64,000 bases of DNA from the NCBI GenBank assembly GCA_021713295.1, contig JAKJJU010000004.1, positions 1 through 64,000 on the forward strand, written 5' to 3'. Made by a program: the position numbers and the translations under genes. Below the pieces are notes generated by a model. It worked only from the letters and a program-made list of their open reading frames with translations, was not told the origin of the DNA and searched no databases. How positions within the stretch are numbered: position 1 is the stretch's first letter; each line of letters begins with the position of its first letter. This DNA is from Thiotrichales bacterium 19S3-11. GTDB lineage: Bacteria; Pseudomonadota; Gammaproteobacteria; Francisellales; Francisellaceae. This document shows, piece after piece, positions 17,804 to 28,772 of the stretch.

Positions 17804-19285
17804 TTAATTTATCTCATTAGCGTCATAAGGACTAGCCAAAGGTGAAAGCCCAACGTAAACGGACTTTAATTGTGTATATTGGTGTAGCGTAACTAAGCCA
17901 TTTTCTCTGCCAATACCGGACTCTTTATAGCCACCTACAGGCATTTCAACAGGCGATAGACCATAGGTGTTAATCCAGCAGATTCCTGCTTGTAATTGAT
18001 GGGCAACTCGATGAGCTTTAGATATATTTGAGCTAAATACGCCTGCAGCAAGTCCAAAATTAGTATCATTAGCACGTTTGATAACGTCATCTTCATCATT
18101 AAACGTTAGAACTGTCATTACAGGGCCAAAAATTTCTTCTTTAACAATATGCATCGCATCATGACAGTCAACAAAGACAGTTGGAGAAATAAAATAACCA
18201 CCGTCACAATTCAGTGGTTGTATTTGTTTTCCCCCACATAACAACGTTGCCCCTTGAGATATGCCACTTTCAATATACCTTAGTACTTTATCCAAATGTG
18301 CTTTTGATATTAAGGCTCCAAAGTTTGTGCGCGGGTCTTTAGGGTCGCCGATATGAATATGCTTTTCAATTTTTAGTAATAACTTTGAGATAAATTCTTC
18401 ATAGAGCGCTTGGTGAACAAATACTCGGGTACCATTCGTGCAGATTTCACCTTGTGTATAGAAGTTGCCAAGCATTGCAGCAGTAACGGCAAGTTCAATA
18501 TCAGCATCTTCAAATATAATTAAAGGGGATTTACCACCTAGTTCCATTGTGATTTCTTTTAGTGAACTAGCAGAAGATGCCATGACCTTTTTGCCGGTGG
18601 TTACTTCGCCTGTAAAGGATACTTTAGCAATCTCTGGAGCTTGAGTTAGCCATTGACCAATTTCTTTATCACCTAAAATGACATTAAATACACCCTCAGG
18701 AACACCTGCTTCTAGAAGGATTTCAGCTAACTTTAAAGCACCTAATGGCGTTTCTTCTGATGGTTTAAATATCATGCTATTTCCGCAAGCAAGTGCAGGT
18801 GCGGCTTTCCAACATGCAATTTGAATAGGGTAATTCCATGCACCAATACCAGCACAAACGCCTAGAGGCTCACGTCTTGTATAATAAAAGTCATCACCCA
18901 AGGATTGCTGGTTGCCTTCGATTGAAGCGGCTAAACCTGCAAAAAATTCAATTGCATCAGCAGCAGTTGTTATATCTACGCTAGAGGCTTCTTGAAATGG
19001 TTTTCCAGTATCCTCAACCTCAATACTAGCTAGATAATCATTATGTTCTCTTAGCATGATTGCAGCTTTGTTTAAGATGCGTCCACGTTCAACGGCAGGT
19101 GTTTTTGACCATTTTAGAAATCCAGATTTAGCACTTTCAAGTGCATGATTAAATAACTTACGATCAGCTTGCTCAATGTGGTAGTTAACGTTACCCGTTG
19201 CGGGGTTATAAACAGCGTGTAAGTCACCTGAGTGACTTTTGATATATTTGCCATGGATAAAGCTTTGGTAAATTTTATTCGTCAT
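17804..19285 (-). CDS. betB: betaine aldehyde dehydrogenase
   Basis: This 493-residue NAD(P)-dependent aldehyde dehydrogenase oxidises betaine aldehyde to the osmoprotectant glycine betaine. The active-site Cys is about residue 282 in [12 protein letters not shown] and the general-base Glu is in [14 protein letters not shown]. The coenzyme region [32 protein letters not shown] is split here only by my quoting. The specificity call rests on close BetB-like motifs and on position 85 bases downstream of betA on the same strand, as one operon. Confidence 0.93.
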   Translation of the reverse strand: MTNKIYQSFIHGKYIKSHSGDLHAVYNPATGNVNYHIEQADRKLFNHALESAKSGFLKWSKTPAVERGRILNKAAIMLREHNDYLASIEVEDTGKPFQEASSVDITTAADAIEFFAGLAASIEGNQQSLGDDFYYTRREPLGVCAGIGAWNYPIQIACWKAAPALACGNSMIFKPSEETPLGALKLAEILLEAGVPEGVFNVILGDKEIGQWLTQAPEIAKVSFTGEVTTGKKVMASSASSLKEITMELGGKSPLIIFEDADIELAVTAAMLGNFYTQGEICTNGTRVFVHQALYEEFISKLLLKIEKHIHIGDPKDPRTNFGALISKAHLDKVLRYIESGISQGATLLCGGKQIQPLNCDGGYFISPTVFVDCHDAMHIVKEEIFGPVMTVLTFNDEDDVIKRANDTNFGLAAGVFSSNISKAHRVAHQLQAGICWINTYGLSPVEMPVGGYKESGIGRENGLVTLHQYTQLKSVYVGLSPLASPYDANEIN

Positions 19286-19370
19286 TAGCCAGATACACTC
19301 ATTGATTTGATTAGCTACTTTAGCTTGATTGTAAAATAAATTTAAAACGCTGTCATAATAGTTATATTAA

Positions 19371-21074
19371 TTAATTTTGCACAATTCGAATTGGCTTATT
19401 TTCACGTTGTGTTAGCTGCCAGTTCGGAGGTTGCCAAGTATCAGCATTGATTCGTGTCAGTGGCTTATTTCCAAGAATTAGGTCACTTGCTTTTTCAGCA
19501 ACCATAATCGTTGGCGCATTGAGATTGCCATTAGTAATAGTAGGAAATATTGAAGCATCAACGATACGTAACTGATTGATGCCAATGACTTGACATTGAG
19601 AATCAACGACTGCTAAAGGGTCAGTCGTATTTCCCATTTTACAGCTTCCACAGGGATGGTATGCACTTTCTGCATTGGATTTTACCCATTGATCAACTAG
19701 TTCATCAGATGCTAGATTAATATCTGGTTGGAGAAGCGCTCCTCTATATTGATCCATCGCCGGTTGCATTAATATTTCTGCCGTTAAATGAATACAGCGC
19801 CGCCAATCATGAATATCATCTTCAACTTGAAGATAATTAAATTGAATTTTAGGAGCAGCTCTAGGGTTGCTAGAGGTAATAGCGATAGTGCCACGACTTT
19901 TCGGCTTATTTGGACCAACATGTACTTGAAAACCATGCCCTTTAAAGGCTTTTTTGCCATCGTAGCGAATAGCAGCGGGTAGAAAATGATATTGTATATC
20001 CGGTGCAAAAATGCCTGCTTTTGACCGTATAAAGGCACAAGCTTCAAAATGATTAGATGAACCTAAGCCCTTTTTAGATAATAACCATTGCGTGCCTATC
20101 CATAGTTTCGATAATGAGCTTAATTTGGCATTTAATGTAATGGGTAATATGCATTGATATTGAAAATAAACCTCTAAGTGATCTTGTAAGTTTTTTCCAA
20201 CGCCAGGTAGCTCATGTACTAGGGCAACTTTAGCTTTGGCTAATGTTTTTTGATCTCCAATGCCTGATCGTTGTAAAATTGTCGGTGAATTAATAGCGCC
20301 TGCACTTAGAATAACTTCCTTATTTGTATAGCAATTTATAATCTTGTTCTTGTATAAAAATGTAACACCAATTGCAGTTTTTTCTTTTAGCAAAACCCTA
20401 TCAACTAAGCTGTTGGTAATTATTTTTAAATTTTTTCTTTTGTTTATTGGTTTAAGGTATGCTTGATAGCTAGAGCAGCGAATCCCATTTTTAATCGTCA
20501 TTTGCATCAAAGAAAAGCCTTCTTGCTTATATGCATTATAATCATCAGTGGCAGAATAGCCCGCTTCAATGCCTGCTTGGATAAAAGCCTGATAAAGCGG
20601 GTTTGTATTAAGGTTCTCCCCTTTTTTTACAGCAAGATTGCCATTTTTACCTCGATAGATAGTTTCACTATCCATCCAGCATTCTGCATGACGAAAATAA
20701 GGTAGGCAGTGACTATAGCTCCAATTAGTTGCGCCAAGTGCTTGCCATTGGTTAAAGTCATTAGCATGCCCTCTTACATAGACCATGCCATTAATTGCAG
20801 AAGAGCCACCTAATCCCTTACCTCGTGGTGTATTCATCTTGCGATTATCCAAATAAGGTTCACTTTGTGATTGATAGCCCCAATTGTATTTCTGCATATT
20901 CATTGGGTAGGATAAGGCAGATGGCATATCAATTAGAATACTTCTGTTTTTGCCACCGTATTCGATAAGTAAAACATTGTTTGAAGGGTCTTTACTTAGT
21001 CGATTTGCCAGCACGCATCCTGCTGAACCTGCGCCAACAATGATATAATCGAAAAATTGATTGTTTTGTAGCAT
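19371..21074 (-). CDS. betA: choline dehydrogenase (GMC flavoenzyme)
   Basis: This 567-residue FAD enzyme oxidises choline to betaine aldehyde (and on to betaine) at the inner membrane. The N-terminal dinucleotide fold is [20 protein letters not shown], the GMC signature is [20 protein letters not shown], and the C-terminal catalytic His is in [11 protein letters not shown]. Length fits BetA (about 556). It is the first gene of betA-betB and is divergent from prfB across 251 bases. No BetI repressor and no BetT/choline transporter gene is in this window, so regulation and uptake must come from elsewhere. Confidence 0.93.
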   Translation of the reverse strand: MLQNNQFFDYIIVGAGSAGCVLANRLSKDPSNNVLLIEYGGKNRSILIDMPSALSYPMNMQKYNWGYQSQSEPYLDNRKMNTPRGKGLGGSSAINGMVYVRGHANDFNQWQALGATNWSYSHCLPYFRHAECWMDSETIYRGKNGNLAVKKGENLNTNPLYQAFIQAGIEAGYSATDDYNAYKQEGFSLMQMTIKNGIRCSSYQAYLKPINKRKNLKIITNSLVDRVLLKEKTAIGVTFLYKNKIINCYTNKEVILSAGAINSPTILQRSGIGDQKTLAKAKVALVHELPGVGKNLQDHLEVYFQYQCILPITLNAKLSSLSKLWIGTQWLLSKKGLGSSNHFEACAFIRSKAGIFAPDIQYHFLPAAIRYDGKKAFKGHGFQVHVGPNKPKSRGTIAITSSNPRAAPKIQFNYLQVEDDIHDWRRCIHLTAEILMQPAMDQYRGALLQPDINLASDELVDQWVKSNAESAYHPCGSCKMGNTTDPLAVVDSQCQVIGINQLRIVDASIFPTITNGNLNAPTIMVAEKASDLILGNKPLTRINADTWQPPNWQLTQRENKPIRIVQN

Positions 21075-21325
21075 CTTCTATGTATCCATGATGAAATTTA
21101 TTGTATTGATTAAAGGATATCAAACCAATTTCCTTTTGGCTTATGTGTTAATTAATAGCAAAAAGGGGGGATTAAATCAAATTGAGTAACTACCTATATG
21201 AGTATTAATTAATAGGTTTGCATTAAGGATTTTAGTTTGTGTTTGATCGAATACTTTGAGTCTTTAGCTATTCAATGTTAAAATGCATCACGATTTTAGT
21301 TTGTTAGTAAAATAGGTAGTTATTC

Positions 21326-22421
21326 ATGGAAATTAATCAAGCAAAGACGCAACTTGAAACAATGCGCGAACGTAGTGTTTTGCTAAGGGGGTATCTTTGA
21401 CTTTGAAGTCAAAAAAGAGCGCTTAGATGAGGTAATTCGAGAATTAGAACAGCCACAAATTTGGAATGAGCCTGAAAAAGCCCAACAGCTAGGTAAAGAG
21501 CGGGTTGATCTTGAATTAATTGTTAATACGATTGAACACTTAGAAGCTGGCATAACTGATGCATTAGAGCTACTGCAAATAGCATATGATGACAATGATC
21601 ACGAGTCATTTGAAATGGTTTTAGATGATATTGAAATGTTAGAGACGGATATTTCCAAGTTGGAGTTTCGACGGATGTTCTCTGGTGAAGCTGATCATTG
21701 TAATGCATTTTTGGATATTCAAGCAGGATCAGGTGGTACTGAAGCACAAGATTGGGCGCAAATGCTAATGAGAATGTATCTTCGTTGGGGCGAAGATCAT
21801 CAGTTTAAGAGTGAACTAATTGAAGTCTCCGACGGTGATGTTGCGGGGATTAAAAGTTGTACGATCAAATTCTCAGGTGATCATGCTTATGGTTGGTTAA
21901 GAACGGAAACCGGTGTGCATCGCTTGGTGAGAAAATCGCCGTTTGATTCAGGCAATCGTCGCCATACTTCATTTGCATCGGTTTTTGTCTCACCAGAGAT
22001 AGATGATGATATTGAAATTGATATAAATCCAGCTGATTTACGAATTGATACTTACAGAGCTTCAGGTGCCGGAGGTCAGCATGTGAATAGAACTGATTCA
22101 GCTGTGCGCATTACACACCTACCAACAAATATAGTTGTACAGTGTCAAAATGATCGCTCACAGCATAAGAATAAAGATCAAGCGATGAAGCAATTAAAAT
22201 CAAAACTTTATGAACTTGAAATGAGCAAACGTAATGCAGAAAAGCAAGCACTGGAAGAGTCAAAAAGTGATATTGGTTGGGGTAGTCAAATACGTTCATA
22301 TGTATTAGATCAATCAAGAATCAAGGATCTTCGCACAGGTGTTGAAAATACCAATACACAGGCTGTGTTAGATGGAGATTTAGACCGTTTTATTGAAGCA
22401 AGCTTAAAAAGTGGTTTATAA
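21326..22421 (+). CDS. prfB: peptide chain release factor 2, with programmed +1 frameshift
   Basis: RF2 reads UGA and UAA and triggers peptide release. Translation starts at the ATG at 21326 and runs 24 codons to an in-frame TGA at 21398-21400; a +1 slip moves to GAC at 21399 and continues to 22421, giving 364 residues (E. coli 365). The stop-codon motif SPF ([11 protein letters not shown]) and the catalytic GGQ ([15 protein letters not shown]) are intact. A gene finder that ignores the frameshift would start it falsely near 21615. lysS follows after 43 bases, the usual prfB-lysS pair. Confidence 0.97.
21386..21401 (+). promoter_or_regulatory. RF2 programmed frameshift site
   Basis: AGGGGG at 21386-21391 acts as an internal Shine-Dalgarno, followed by TAT, the slippery CTT and the UGA stop then C. 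This is the same cassette as in E. coli prfB. When RF2 is scarce the ribosome pauses at UGA and tRNA-Leu slips from CUU to UUU, so RF2 level controls its own synthesis. Confidence 0.97.
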
Positions 22422-22464
22422 GGTTATATAATGATTCAATATTTAAAAAAGAGAGAAATAAATA

Positions 22465-24003
22465 ATGTCATCTGAAAAAACTGTTGATGCAAATGAAATG
22501 GCATCTGAACAAGAAGAAAAAAATCAACTTGAAATCAGAAAAGATAGATTAAATGAATTACGTGAAAATGGTATCGCATTTCCTAATGATTTTAAGCGTA
22601 CAGCGGTTGCTCAATGCATTAAGTCGCGATATGAGACTATGTCTAAGGAAGAGTTAGAAGCAATTGAAGAAAAGCCTATATTTAAGATTGCAGGGCGTTT
22701 AATGTTAAGGCGTATTATGGGCAAGGCAAGCTTTGTGACTTTGCAAGATATGTCAGGACGGATTCAAGCTTATTTGCGTAAGAGTGATTTGCCAGAAGGT
22801 GTTTATGTAGCTTTTAAGACATCGTGGGATTTAGGTGATATTATTGCAGTGGAAGGAACATTATTTAAAACTAATACGGGTGAATTATCAATTCATGCGA
22901 GTAATGCGCGTCTTTTAACAAAAGCACTCCGACCATTACCCGATAAATTTCATGGTCTTTCAGATCAGGAATTACGTTATCGTCAACGCTATGTTGATCT
23001 AATTGTTAGTGAAGAGTCAAAATTAGTTTTTAGACGACGTTCAGAAATTATTAATTTTATTCGTAAATTTTTTAATGACCAACGTTTTATGGAAGTTGAA
23101 ACGCCAATGATGCATCCATTGGTAGGTGGGGCTGCAGCAAAGCCATTTAATACCTATCATAATGCATTAGATATGCCATTATTTTTACGCATTGCCCCTG
23201 AATTATATTTAAAAAGACTTGTTGTTGGTGGTTTTGAGCGAGTTTATGAGATTAACCGTAACTTTAGAAATGAGGGGTTATCTACACGTCACAACCCTGA
23301 ATTTACAATGCTTGAGTTTTATCAAGCCTATGCAGATTATCATGACTTAATGGATTTAACTGAAGATTTAATGCGCCAATTAGCACAGAGTGTGCTGGGG
23401 AGCACAACGGTAAATTACCAAGGAAAAGTTTACGATTTGTCAAAATCGTTTAAGCGCGTTTCTGTGTTTAATGCTATTTTAGAATACAACCCTAATTTAA
23501 GTTCCTCGGATATTGATAATCTTGATGCAGCAAAAAAAGTTGCTGAAAATTTAGGTATTAAAATTGAATCAAACTATGGCCTAGGTAAAATTCAAATTGA
23601 GATATTTGAAAAAACGGTGGAATCTAAGTTACTGGATCCAACCTTTATTACTGAATATCCGGCGGAAGTTTCTCCTTTAGCAAGACGTAATGATGATGAT
23701 TCATTTATTACCGATCGTTTTGAATTTTTTATTGCCGGGCGAGAGATTGCTAATGGCTTTTCAGAACTTAATGATCCAGAAGATCAAGCAGAAAGGTTTA
23801 AAGCACAAGTCGAAGCTAAAGCCTCAGGCGATGAAGAGGCCATGAGTTATGATGAAGACTATATCAGGGCATTAGAGTATGGGTTGCCGCCAACTGCTGG
23901 TGAAGGCATAGGTATCGATCGATTAGTAATGTTTTTAACCGATTCAGCATCAATTCGTGATGTGATTTTATTTCCACATATGCGCCCAGAGGGTGGGCTT
24001 TAA
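22465..24003 (+). CDS. lysS: lysyl-tRNA synthetase, class II
   Basis: This 512-residue cytoplasmic enzyme charges tRNA-Lys. An N-terminal OB-fold anticodon-binding domain (about 60-175, [19 protein letters not shown]) is followed by the class II catalytic core: motif 1 [20 protein letters not shown], motif 2 [20 protein letters not shown] and motif 3 [13 protein letters not shown]. The length is usual. It follows prfB closely and probably shares its transcript; the stop codon lies inside a perfect 18-bp palindrome. Confidence 0.97.
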   Translation: MSSEKTVDANEMASEQEEKNQLEIRKDRLNELRENGIAFPNDFKRTAVAQCIKSRYETMSKEELEAIEEKPIFKIAGRLMLRRIMGKASFVTLQDMSGRIQAYLRKSDLPEGVYVAFKTSWDLGDIIAVEGTLFKTNTGELSIHASNARLLTKALRPLPDKFHGLSDQELRYRQRYVDLIVSEESKLVFRRRSEIINFIRKFFNDQRFMEVETPMMHPLVGGAAAKPFNTYHNALDMPLFLRIAPELYLKRLVVGGFERVYEINRNFRNEGLSTRHNPEFTMLEFYQAYADYHDLMDLTEDLMRQLAQSVLGSTTVNYQGKVYDLSKSFKRVSVFNAILEYNPNLSSSDIDNLDAAKKVAENLGIKIESNYGLGKIQIEIFEKTVESKLLDPTFITEYPAEVSPLARRNDDDSFITDRFEFFIAGREIANGFSELNDPEDQAERFKAQVEAKASGDEEAMSYDEDYIRALEYGLPPTAGEGIGIDRLVMFLTDSASIRDVILFPHMRPEGGL

Positions 24004-24020
24004 AGCCCACTTCGCTTTTA
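23993..24020 (+). terminator. palindrome at the lysS stop, probable terminator
   Basis: GTGGGCTTTAAAGCCCAC at 23993-24010 is a perfect palindrome able to form a 6-7 bp GC-rich hairpin, and TTTTATTTATTTT follows from 24017. The T-rich run starts about 6 bases after the stem, a little far for a textbook terminator. The lysS TAA lies at its centre. Confidence 0.5.
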
Positions 24021-24143
24021 TTTATTTTCTGAATATAGAGCTTCTTATTACTTGTGCTATAACATAATTTAAACATTTGATTGGTTATGCTATGGTGTTG
24101 GGGTTGTATTTTTTTCTCGTTTTATTATAAAGAAGGAGTTTAT

Positions 24144-26570
24144 ATGAACCAGGAAACCCTAACCAAGGATGAGCTTTTAAAGATGGATAATCTTAAAGTA
24201 AATAAAAAAATTGGACAGAGTCGTATTAAAAAGGTTGCGGTATTAGGTGCTGGCGTAATGGGCGCGCAAATCGCAGCATTATTTGCAAATGCATCAATTG
24301 AAGTAATCTTATATGACCTTGCAACGAATGATGCTAAAGATAAAAATGCTATTATTAATAATGCATTGAAAAATTTAAAGAAGATAAACCCTGCCCCTCT
24401 CGGTTCATCCGATGCAATTAATTACATTAAAGTGGCTAACTATGACGATAATTTAGCTTGGCTAGTTGAATGTGATTTAGTCATTGAAGCAATTGCTGAA
24501 AAGTTAGAGTGGAAAGAAGCGCTTTATAATAAAATTGCAACGCATTTAAAATCAGGTGTTTTATTTGCCAGTAATACATCAGGCTTAAGCATTAATACAT
24601 TAGCTAATAGCGTCCCTGAGCATCTACGTAGTACTTTTTGTGGTATTCACTTTTTCAATCCACCACGTTATTTACCTTTGGTTGAATTAATTCCACATCA
24701 GGGAACTGAGGCTTCAGTCCTAGATCAATTAGAAACTTTTTTAACTACGACATTAGGCAAGAGTATTATCAGGGCAAAAGATACACCAAATTTCATTGCT
24801 AACCGCCTGGGTGCATTTGCATTAGCTTGCGCGATGCATTACGCAGAGAAATATGATATTGGTTTTGAAGTGGTTGATCAAATAACCGGTAAGCCACTTG
24901 GTAGGCCTAAAAGTGCAACCTTTAGAACAGCTGATTTAGTTGGCTTGGATACATTAAATCATGTAACTAACAATATGACCTTGTTTGCTAAAGATGACCC
25001 ATGGCTTAAGTTTTATCAGACACCCAAATGGCTTGAAAGCTTAATTCAGAATAATAAATTAGGTGCAAAAACTAAAGGTGGTATTTATCAGAAACGAGGC
25101 AAAGACCTATGGGTTTATGATATTAAGGCTAATGATTATCGTTTAGCAGATAAAAAAGCTAATAAAGATGTATTCGAAATTTTAAAAGAAAAAGATGTTA
25201 AAGTTCGTTTTGAGCGTTTAAAAGCGTCTAATTTAGCGGAAGCGCAATTTTTATATGCTGTTTTTAGAGATTGTTTCCACTATGCTGCATACTGGCTTGA
25301 ATCTATTGCAGAAACAGTAAGAGACTGTGATTTAGCTCTTCGTTGGGGATTTGGTTGGAAAGAAGGTATTTTTGAGACTTGGCAGAAGGCAGGTTGGCAA
25401 TCAATCGCTCAATGGATAGATGATGATATTGTATCCGGTGAAATAACAGTTAAAGCTCAACTGCCAGCGTGGGTTAAACAGCTTGATGGTGTTTATGATG
25501 ATAAAGGCCATGCATATAATGCACGTTTAGCCAAATTTATGCCTAGGGCTTATTTGCCGGTATATGAAAAGCAATTCTTCCCTGATAGCGTATTAAACGA
25601 AGTATTTGATTGGGGTAAGACTGTTTATGAAAATGAAGGTGTTCGTCTTTGGACGTCAGGTGATGGCATTCTAGTTGTTACATTCAAAACTAAGATGGGC
25701 GTTATTGGTTCAGATGTATTAGAAGGTCTGCGTAAAGCAGTTAGCATTGCAGAAGATGACAACTTTGATGCCATTGTTATTTGGAATAATAGTAAAAACT
25801 TCTCAGCGGGAGCTAATCTTGAAGAGTTTGGTATGGCATTTATGCTTGATGGTGTTCCGGCAATAGAAGGAATATTAAAAAACTTTCAAGATAGTGTTGT
25901 TGGTATGCGCTATGCGCAAGTACCTGTTGTTGCTGCAGTTCAAGGTTTTGTCTTTGGTGGGGCTTGTGAATTAATGCTGCATTGTGATAGAACGGTTGCT
26001 GCCTATGAAACGTATACAGGTCTTGTAGAAGTTGGTGTTGGCCTTGTGCCAGCTGGTGCAGGTTGTAAGGAAATGACATTAAGGGCACAAGCATCGATTG
26101 ATCCGGAAAAGCAGATGCAAACATATTACAAAAATATTGCTATGGCTGAAGTAGCTAAATCAGCAGCCTATGCTAAAGAGATGGGTTATTTGAGAGATAA
26201 GGATATCATTATTTTTCAGCCATCTGAGCTATTATATGTTGCCAAAGCTCAAGCAAAAGCGATGGCTCAAGCCAATTACAAACCACCTAGAAAGCCAGAA
26301 ATTAAAGCATTTGGCCGTGATGCAAAAGCAACGATTGATATGATGTTAGTTAACATGCTTAAGGGTGATTTTATCTCAGAGTATGATTATTATATTGCAT
26401 CAAGTATTGCCAAAATCATGACAGGCGATAATGTTGATAAAGCTACAGTGGTCAATGAAGATTGGTATTTGAAGCTTGAGCGAGAAGTTTTTTGTGATTT
26501 GGTACAAAAAGATAAAACCGCAGCACGTATTGAGCACATGTTAAAAACAGGCAAACCATTGCGTAACTAA
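24144..26570 (+). CDS. fadN: 3-hydroxyacyl-CoA dehydrogenase / enoyl-CoA hydratase fusion (FadN-like)
   Basis: This 808-residue beta-oxidation enzyme starts at the ATG at 24144 (AAGGAG at 24133-24138). The dehydrogenase comes first: NAD fold KVAVLGAGVMGAQIAALFAN near residue 32, and catalytic His in HFFNPPRYLPLVELIP. The hydratase comes last: SAGANLEEFG, GGACELMLHCD and EVGVGLVPAGAG, with both catalytic glutamates. This order is the reverse of E. coli FadB/FadJ and is that of Bacillus FadN. It should hydrate enoyl-CoA and oxidise 3-hydroxyacyl-CoA in the cytoplasm and hand 3-ketoacyl-CoA to the thiolase encoded 47 bases downstream. The gene name is by domain order, not by proven orthology. 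Confidence 0.9.
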   Translation: MNQETLTKDELLKMDNLKVNKKIGQSRIKKVAVLGAGVMGAQIAALFANASIEVILYDLATNDAKDKNAIINNALKNLKKINPAPLGSSDAINYIKVANYDDNLAWLVECDLVIEAIAEKLEWKEALYNKIATHLKSGVLFASNTSGLSINTLANSVPEHLRSTFCGIHFFNPPRYLPLVELIPHQGTEASVLDQLETFLTTTLGKSIIRAKDTPNFIANRLGAFALACAMHYAEKYDIGFEVVDQITGKPLGRPKSATFRTADLVGLDTLNHVTNNMTLFAKDDPWLKFYQTPKWLESLIQNNKLGAKTKGGIYQKRGKDLWVYDIKANDYRLADKKANKDVFEILKEKDVKVRFERLKASNLAEAQFLYAVFRDCFHYAAYWLESIAETVRDCDLALRWGFGWKEGIFETWQKAGWQSIAQWIDDDIVSGEITVKAQLPAWVKQLDGVYDDKGHAYNARLAKFMPRAYLPVYEKQFFPDSVLNEVFDWGKTVYENEGVRLWTSGDGILVVTFKTKMGVIGSDVLEGLRKAVSIAEDDNFDAIVIWNNSKNFSAGANLEEFGMAFMLDGVPAIEGILKNFQDSVVGMRYAQVPVVAAVQGFVFGGACELMLHCDRTVAAYETYTGLVEVGVGLVPAGAGCKEMTLRAQASIDPEKQMQTYYKNIAMAEVAKSAAYAKEMGYLRDKDIIIFQPSELLYVAKAQAKAMAQANYKPPRKPEIKAFGRDAKATIDMMLVNMLKGDFISEYDYYIASSIAKIMTGDNVDKATVVNEDWYLKLEREVFCDLVQKDKTAARIEHMLKTGKPLRN

Positions 26571-26617
26571 GCTTAATTAACAAATCAATAGTAATATATT
26601 TTCAGGGAGATTAATCA

Positions 26618-27808
26618 ATGACTCAACAAACTGTCTATGTTGTCGATAGCAAACGACTACCTGTTGGAAAAGCAAATCGAGGTGTTTATCGAAATATGCG
26701 AGCTGATGATTTATTGGCTTATGTTATTAGGCATACGATCGAATCAAATTCAGTTGATGCAAATTTAATAGAAGAAGCGATATTTGGTTGTGCAATGCCT
26801 GAAGGCTCACAAGGTATGAATGTCGCAAGGATAGCAACGCTTTTAGCTGGTATGCCAGATACAACACCCGCAATGACGATCAATCGTTTTTGTTGTTCTG
26901 GAATTGAAAGTATAGCACTTTTAGCTAATCGTATTGCTACAGGCGAAATTGATTGTGGTATTGCCGGAGGTATTGAAAGTATGAGTTCGGTACCAATGGG
27001 CGGTAATAGTTTATCAGGAAATCCAGCATTTTTTGAAAATGATGAAAATGTTGGCATTGCTTATGGTATGGGGATTACAGCTGAAATCGTTGCTGAAAAG
27101 TATCATGTTGATCGTACAATGCAGGATGAATTTGCTTTAGAAAGTCACAAACGAGCGATTAACGCAATTGACCAAGGGTATTTTAATGCAGAAATCATTC
27201 CAACAGATGTCATTTATAGAGGTGCCAATCTTGATAGTATGACAACAACTGAAAAGAAAGTTACTGTAACATCAGATGAAGGCCCAAGGCGTGATACTTC
27301 AATGGATGTATTATCCAAATTAAGGCCAGCTTTTGCTAAAGATGGTAGTGTAACAGCAGGTAATAGCTCACAAGTCAGTGATGGTGCTGGTTGTGCTATT
27401 TTAGTTAGTGAAGCATTTTTAAAGCAACATAATTTACAGCCAATTGCGCGATTTGTTGGTTATCAAGTTGCAGGTGTGCCACCTGAAGTGATGGGTATTG
27501 GGCCGATTAAAGCGATTCCGCAAGTATTGAAAAAAGCAAACCTTACGTTAGATGATATTGGTTGGATTGAGCTTAATGAAGCTTTTGCAGCACAATCCTT
27601 AGCAGTCATTAATGAGTTAGGGCTTGATCCTAAGAAAGTAAATCCAAATGGTGGCGCAATTGCATTAGGCCACCCATTGGGTGCAACAGGAGCAATACGT
27701 GCAGCAACGGCTATTCATGGTGCTAAGCGCATCAATGAAAAATATGCAATGGTGACCATGTGTATTGGGACTGGTATGGGTGCTGCTGGCATTTTTGAGG
27801 TGCTATAA
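26618..27808 (+). CDS. fadA: acetyl-CoA acyltransferase (3-ketoacyl-CoA thiolase)
   Basis: This 396-residue thiolase cleaves 3-ketoacyl-CoA to acetyl-CoA and a shortened acyl-CoA. The acyl-accepting cysteine is C92 in NRFCCSGIES, and the C-terminal active site has NGGAIALGHPLGATGA and CIGTGMGAAG, with the second Cys as base. It follows the FadN-like gene with the same orientation and a GGGAG Shine-Dalgarno, so the two form a beta-oxidation operon. No acyl-CoA dehydrogenase or ligase is nearby. Confidence 0.94.
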   Translation: MTQQTVYVVDSKRLPVGKANRGVYRNMRADDLLAYVIRHTIESNSVDANLIEEAIFGCAMPEGSQGMNVARIATLLAGMPDTTPAMTINRFCCSGIESIALLANRIATGEIDCGIAGGIESMSSVPMGGNSLSGNPAFFENDENVGIAYGMGITAEIVAEKYHVDRTMQDEFALESHKRAINAIDQGYFNAEIIPTDVIYRGANLDSMTTTEKKVTVTSDEGPRRDTSMDVLSKLRPAFAKDGSVTAGNSSQVSDGAGCAILVSEAFLKQHNLQPIARFVGYQVAGVPPEVMGIGPIKAIPQVLKKANLTLDDIGWIELNEAFAAQSLAVINELGLDPKKVNPNGGAIALGHPLGATGAIRAATAIHGAKRINEKYAMVTMCIGTGMGAAGIFEVL

Positions 27809-27864
27809 TCGAAGCATTCTAACAATTGCAATTTTTGTTTGTTAATTATTCTAAATATTAATCT

Positions 27865-27900
27865 GCCGTAGTTTAACGGTACTTAAGTTTTTTTTTTTAT
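27865..27900 (+). terminator. possible intrinsic terminator after fadA
   Basis: A short CCGT...ACGG stem (27866-27869 with 27876-27879) is followed by a run of eleven T from 27888. The stem is only 4-5 bp, so this is a weak call supported mainly by the long T-run. Confidence 0.4.
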
Positions 27901-27949
27901 TTAAACTAAATCCCATACTAATAAAAAGAATGTGGGGTTGAGAGTTATA

Positions 27950-28765
27950 ATGAAAAGAATATTATTATTTTGTTTAAGTGGTTTTTGTTTGTTTAGCAAT
28001 GTAAGTTTTGCTAGGGTTTCTGCTATTCATCCAGATATTTATGGTTATATTATTAATACAACCAATTATCCGATATCAGTTGATTATGCAGGAGGGAATT
28101 GCTGGAAGCCTGGAGAGCTGCTTGGCCATCATGTAATAAAGCCAGGAAAACTAACAAGTTGTACGGATAATGGGATTGTTGACCCAGATGGCGAAAAAAA
28201 TTGCTGGCATTTCTTAACACATGCTGATGTAGATAATGGCTGTTATGATGATGGTGCTGCAATTACCAGGGAGCATAATGCTACATTAATCATACACGAT
28301 GCATATACAAGTCGTAAAATAGTCTTGGGAATGTATAAATCGGGTGGAATAGCATTTAATTATTGTACTAGTCAGTCTGCATTAGGAATTAAAATTTCTG
28401 GGCAGGATGATTGTGATTATAGGATTATTGTTTCACCCATAAAGATTACCGCTCCTTATGATATTAAAGCAGTTGGTCTTGGTGATGTAGGTAAAAAAAA
28501 TATAGACCCTACAGGATTGAATGTGAAAGTTGTATTTTCAGCTAAAACGACAAGTTGTCAAATCAAATATAAATTAAATGATCAATTAGGAGCTGCTTTT
28601 ATAAAAGATATTACATGCAGTCGTAGCGATATTGGGTATGACATTATTCAAGATAAAAAACAAATTGTCTTTTATTGTCAACGTGGTGGTCAAAAAGATT
28701 CAAAGTGCCCTTGGATCATACCGAATAAGAAAAAGCCTGCTTTAGCTTCTAGCATATATAGTTAA
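27950..28765 (+). CDS. secreted ten-cysteine protein, unknown function
   Basis: This 271-residue protein starts at the ATG at 27950 (an in-frame earlier start at 27932 would put extra residues before the signal peptide). The signal peptide MKRILLFCLSGFCLFSNVSFA is clear. The mature chain has ten cysteines, an even number that suggests disulfides and periplasmic or extracellular life. It opens YGYIINTTNYPISVDYAGG, then NCWKPGELLGHHVIKPGK, a beta-rich look. I recognise no family. It is convergent with the FUSC gene 7 bases downstream and monocistronic. Confidence 0.65.
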   Translation: MKRILLFCLSGFCLFSNVSFARVSAIHPDIYGYIINTTNYPISVDYAGGNCWKPGELLGHHVIKPGKLTSCTDNGIVDPDGEKNCWHFLTHADVDNGCYDDGAAITREHNATLIIHDAYTSRKIVLGMYKSGGIAFNYCTSQSALGIKISGQDDCDYRIIVSPIKITAPYDIKAVGLGDVGKKNIDPTGLNVKVVFSAKTTSCQIKYKLNDQLGAAFIKDITCSRSDIGYDIIQDKKQIVFYCQRGGQKDSKCPWIIPNKKKPALASSIYS

Positions 28766-28772
28766 TTCTAAG

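Noticed and set aside
21398-21400. In-frame TGA in prfB as a sign of a broken gene
   Set aside because: It is the known programmed frameshift site of RF2, with all its elements intact.
26719-27057. Minus-strand open frame opposite fadA
   Set aside because: Shadow frame of the thiolase gene; composition is unlike a real protein.
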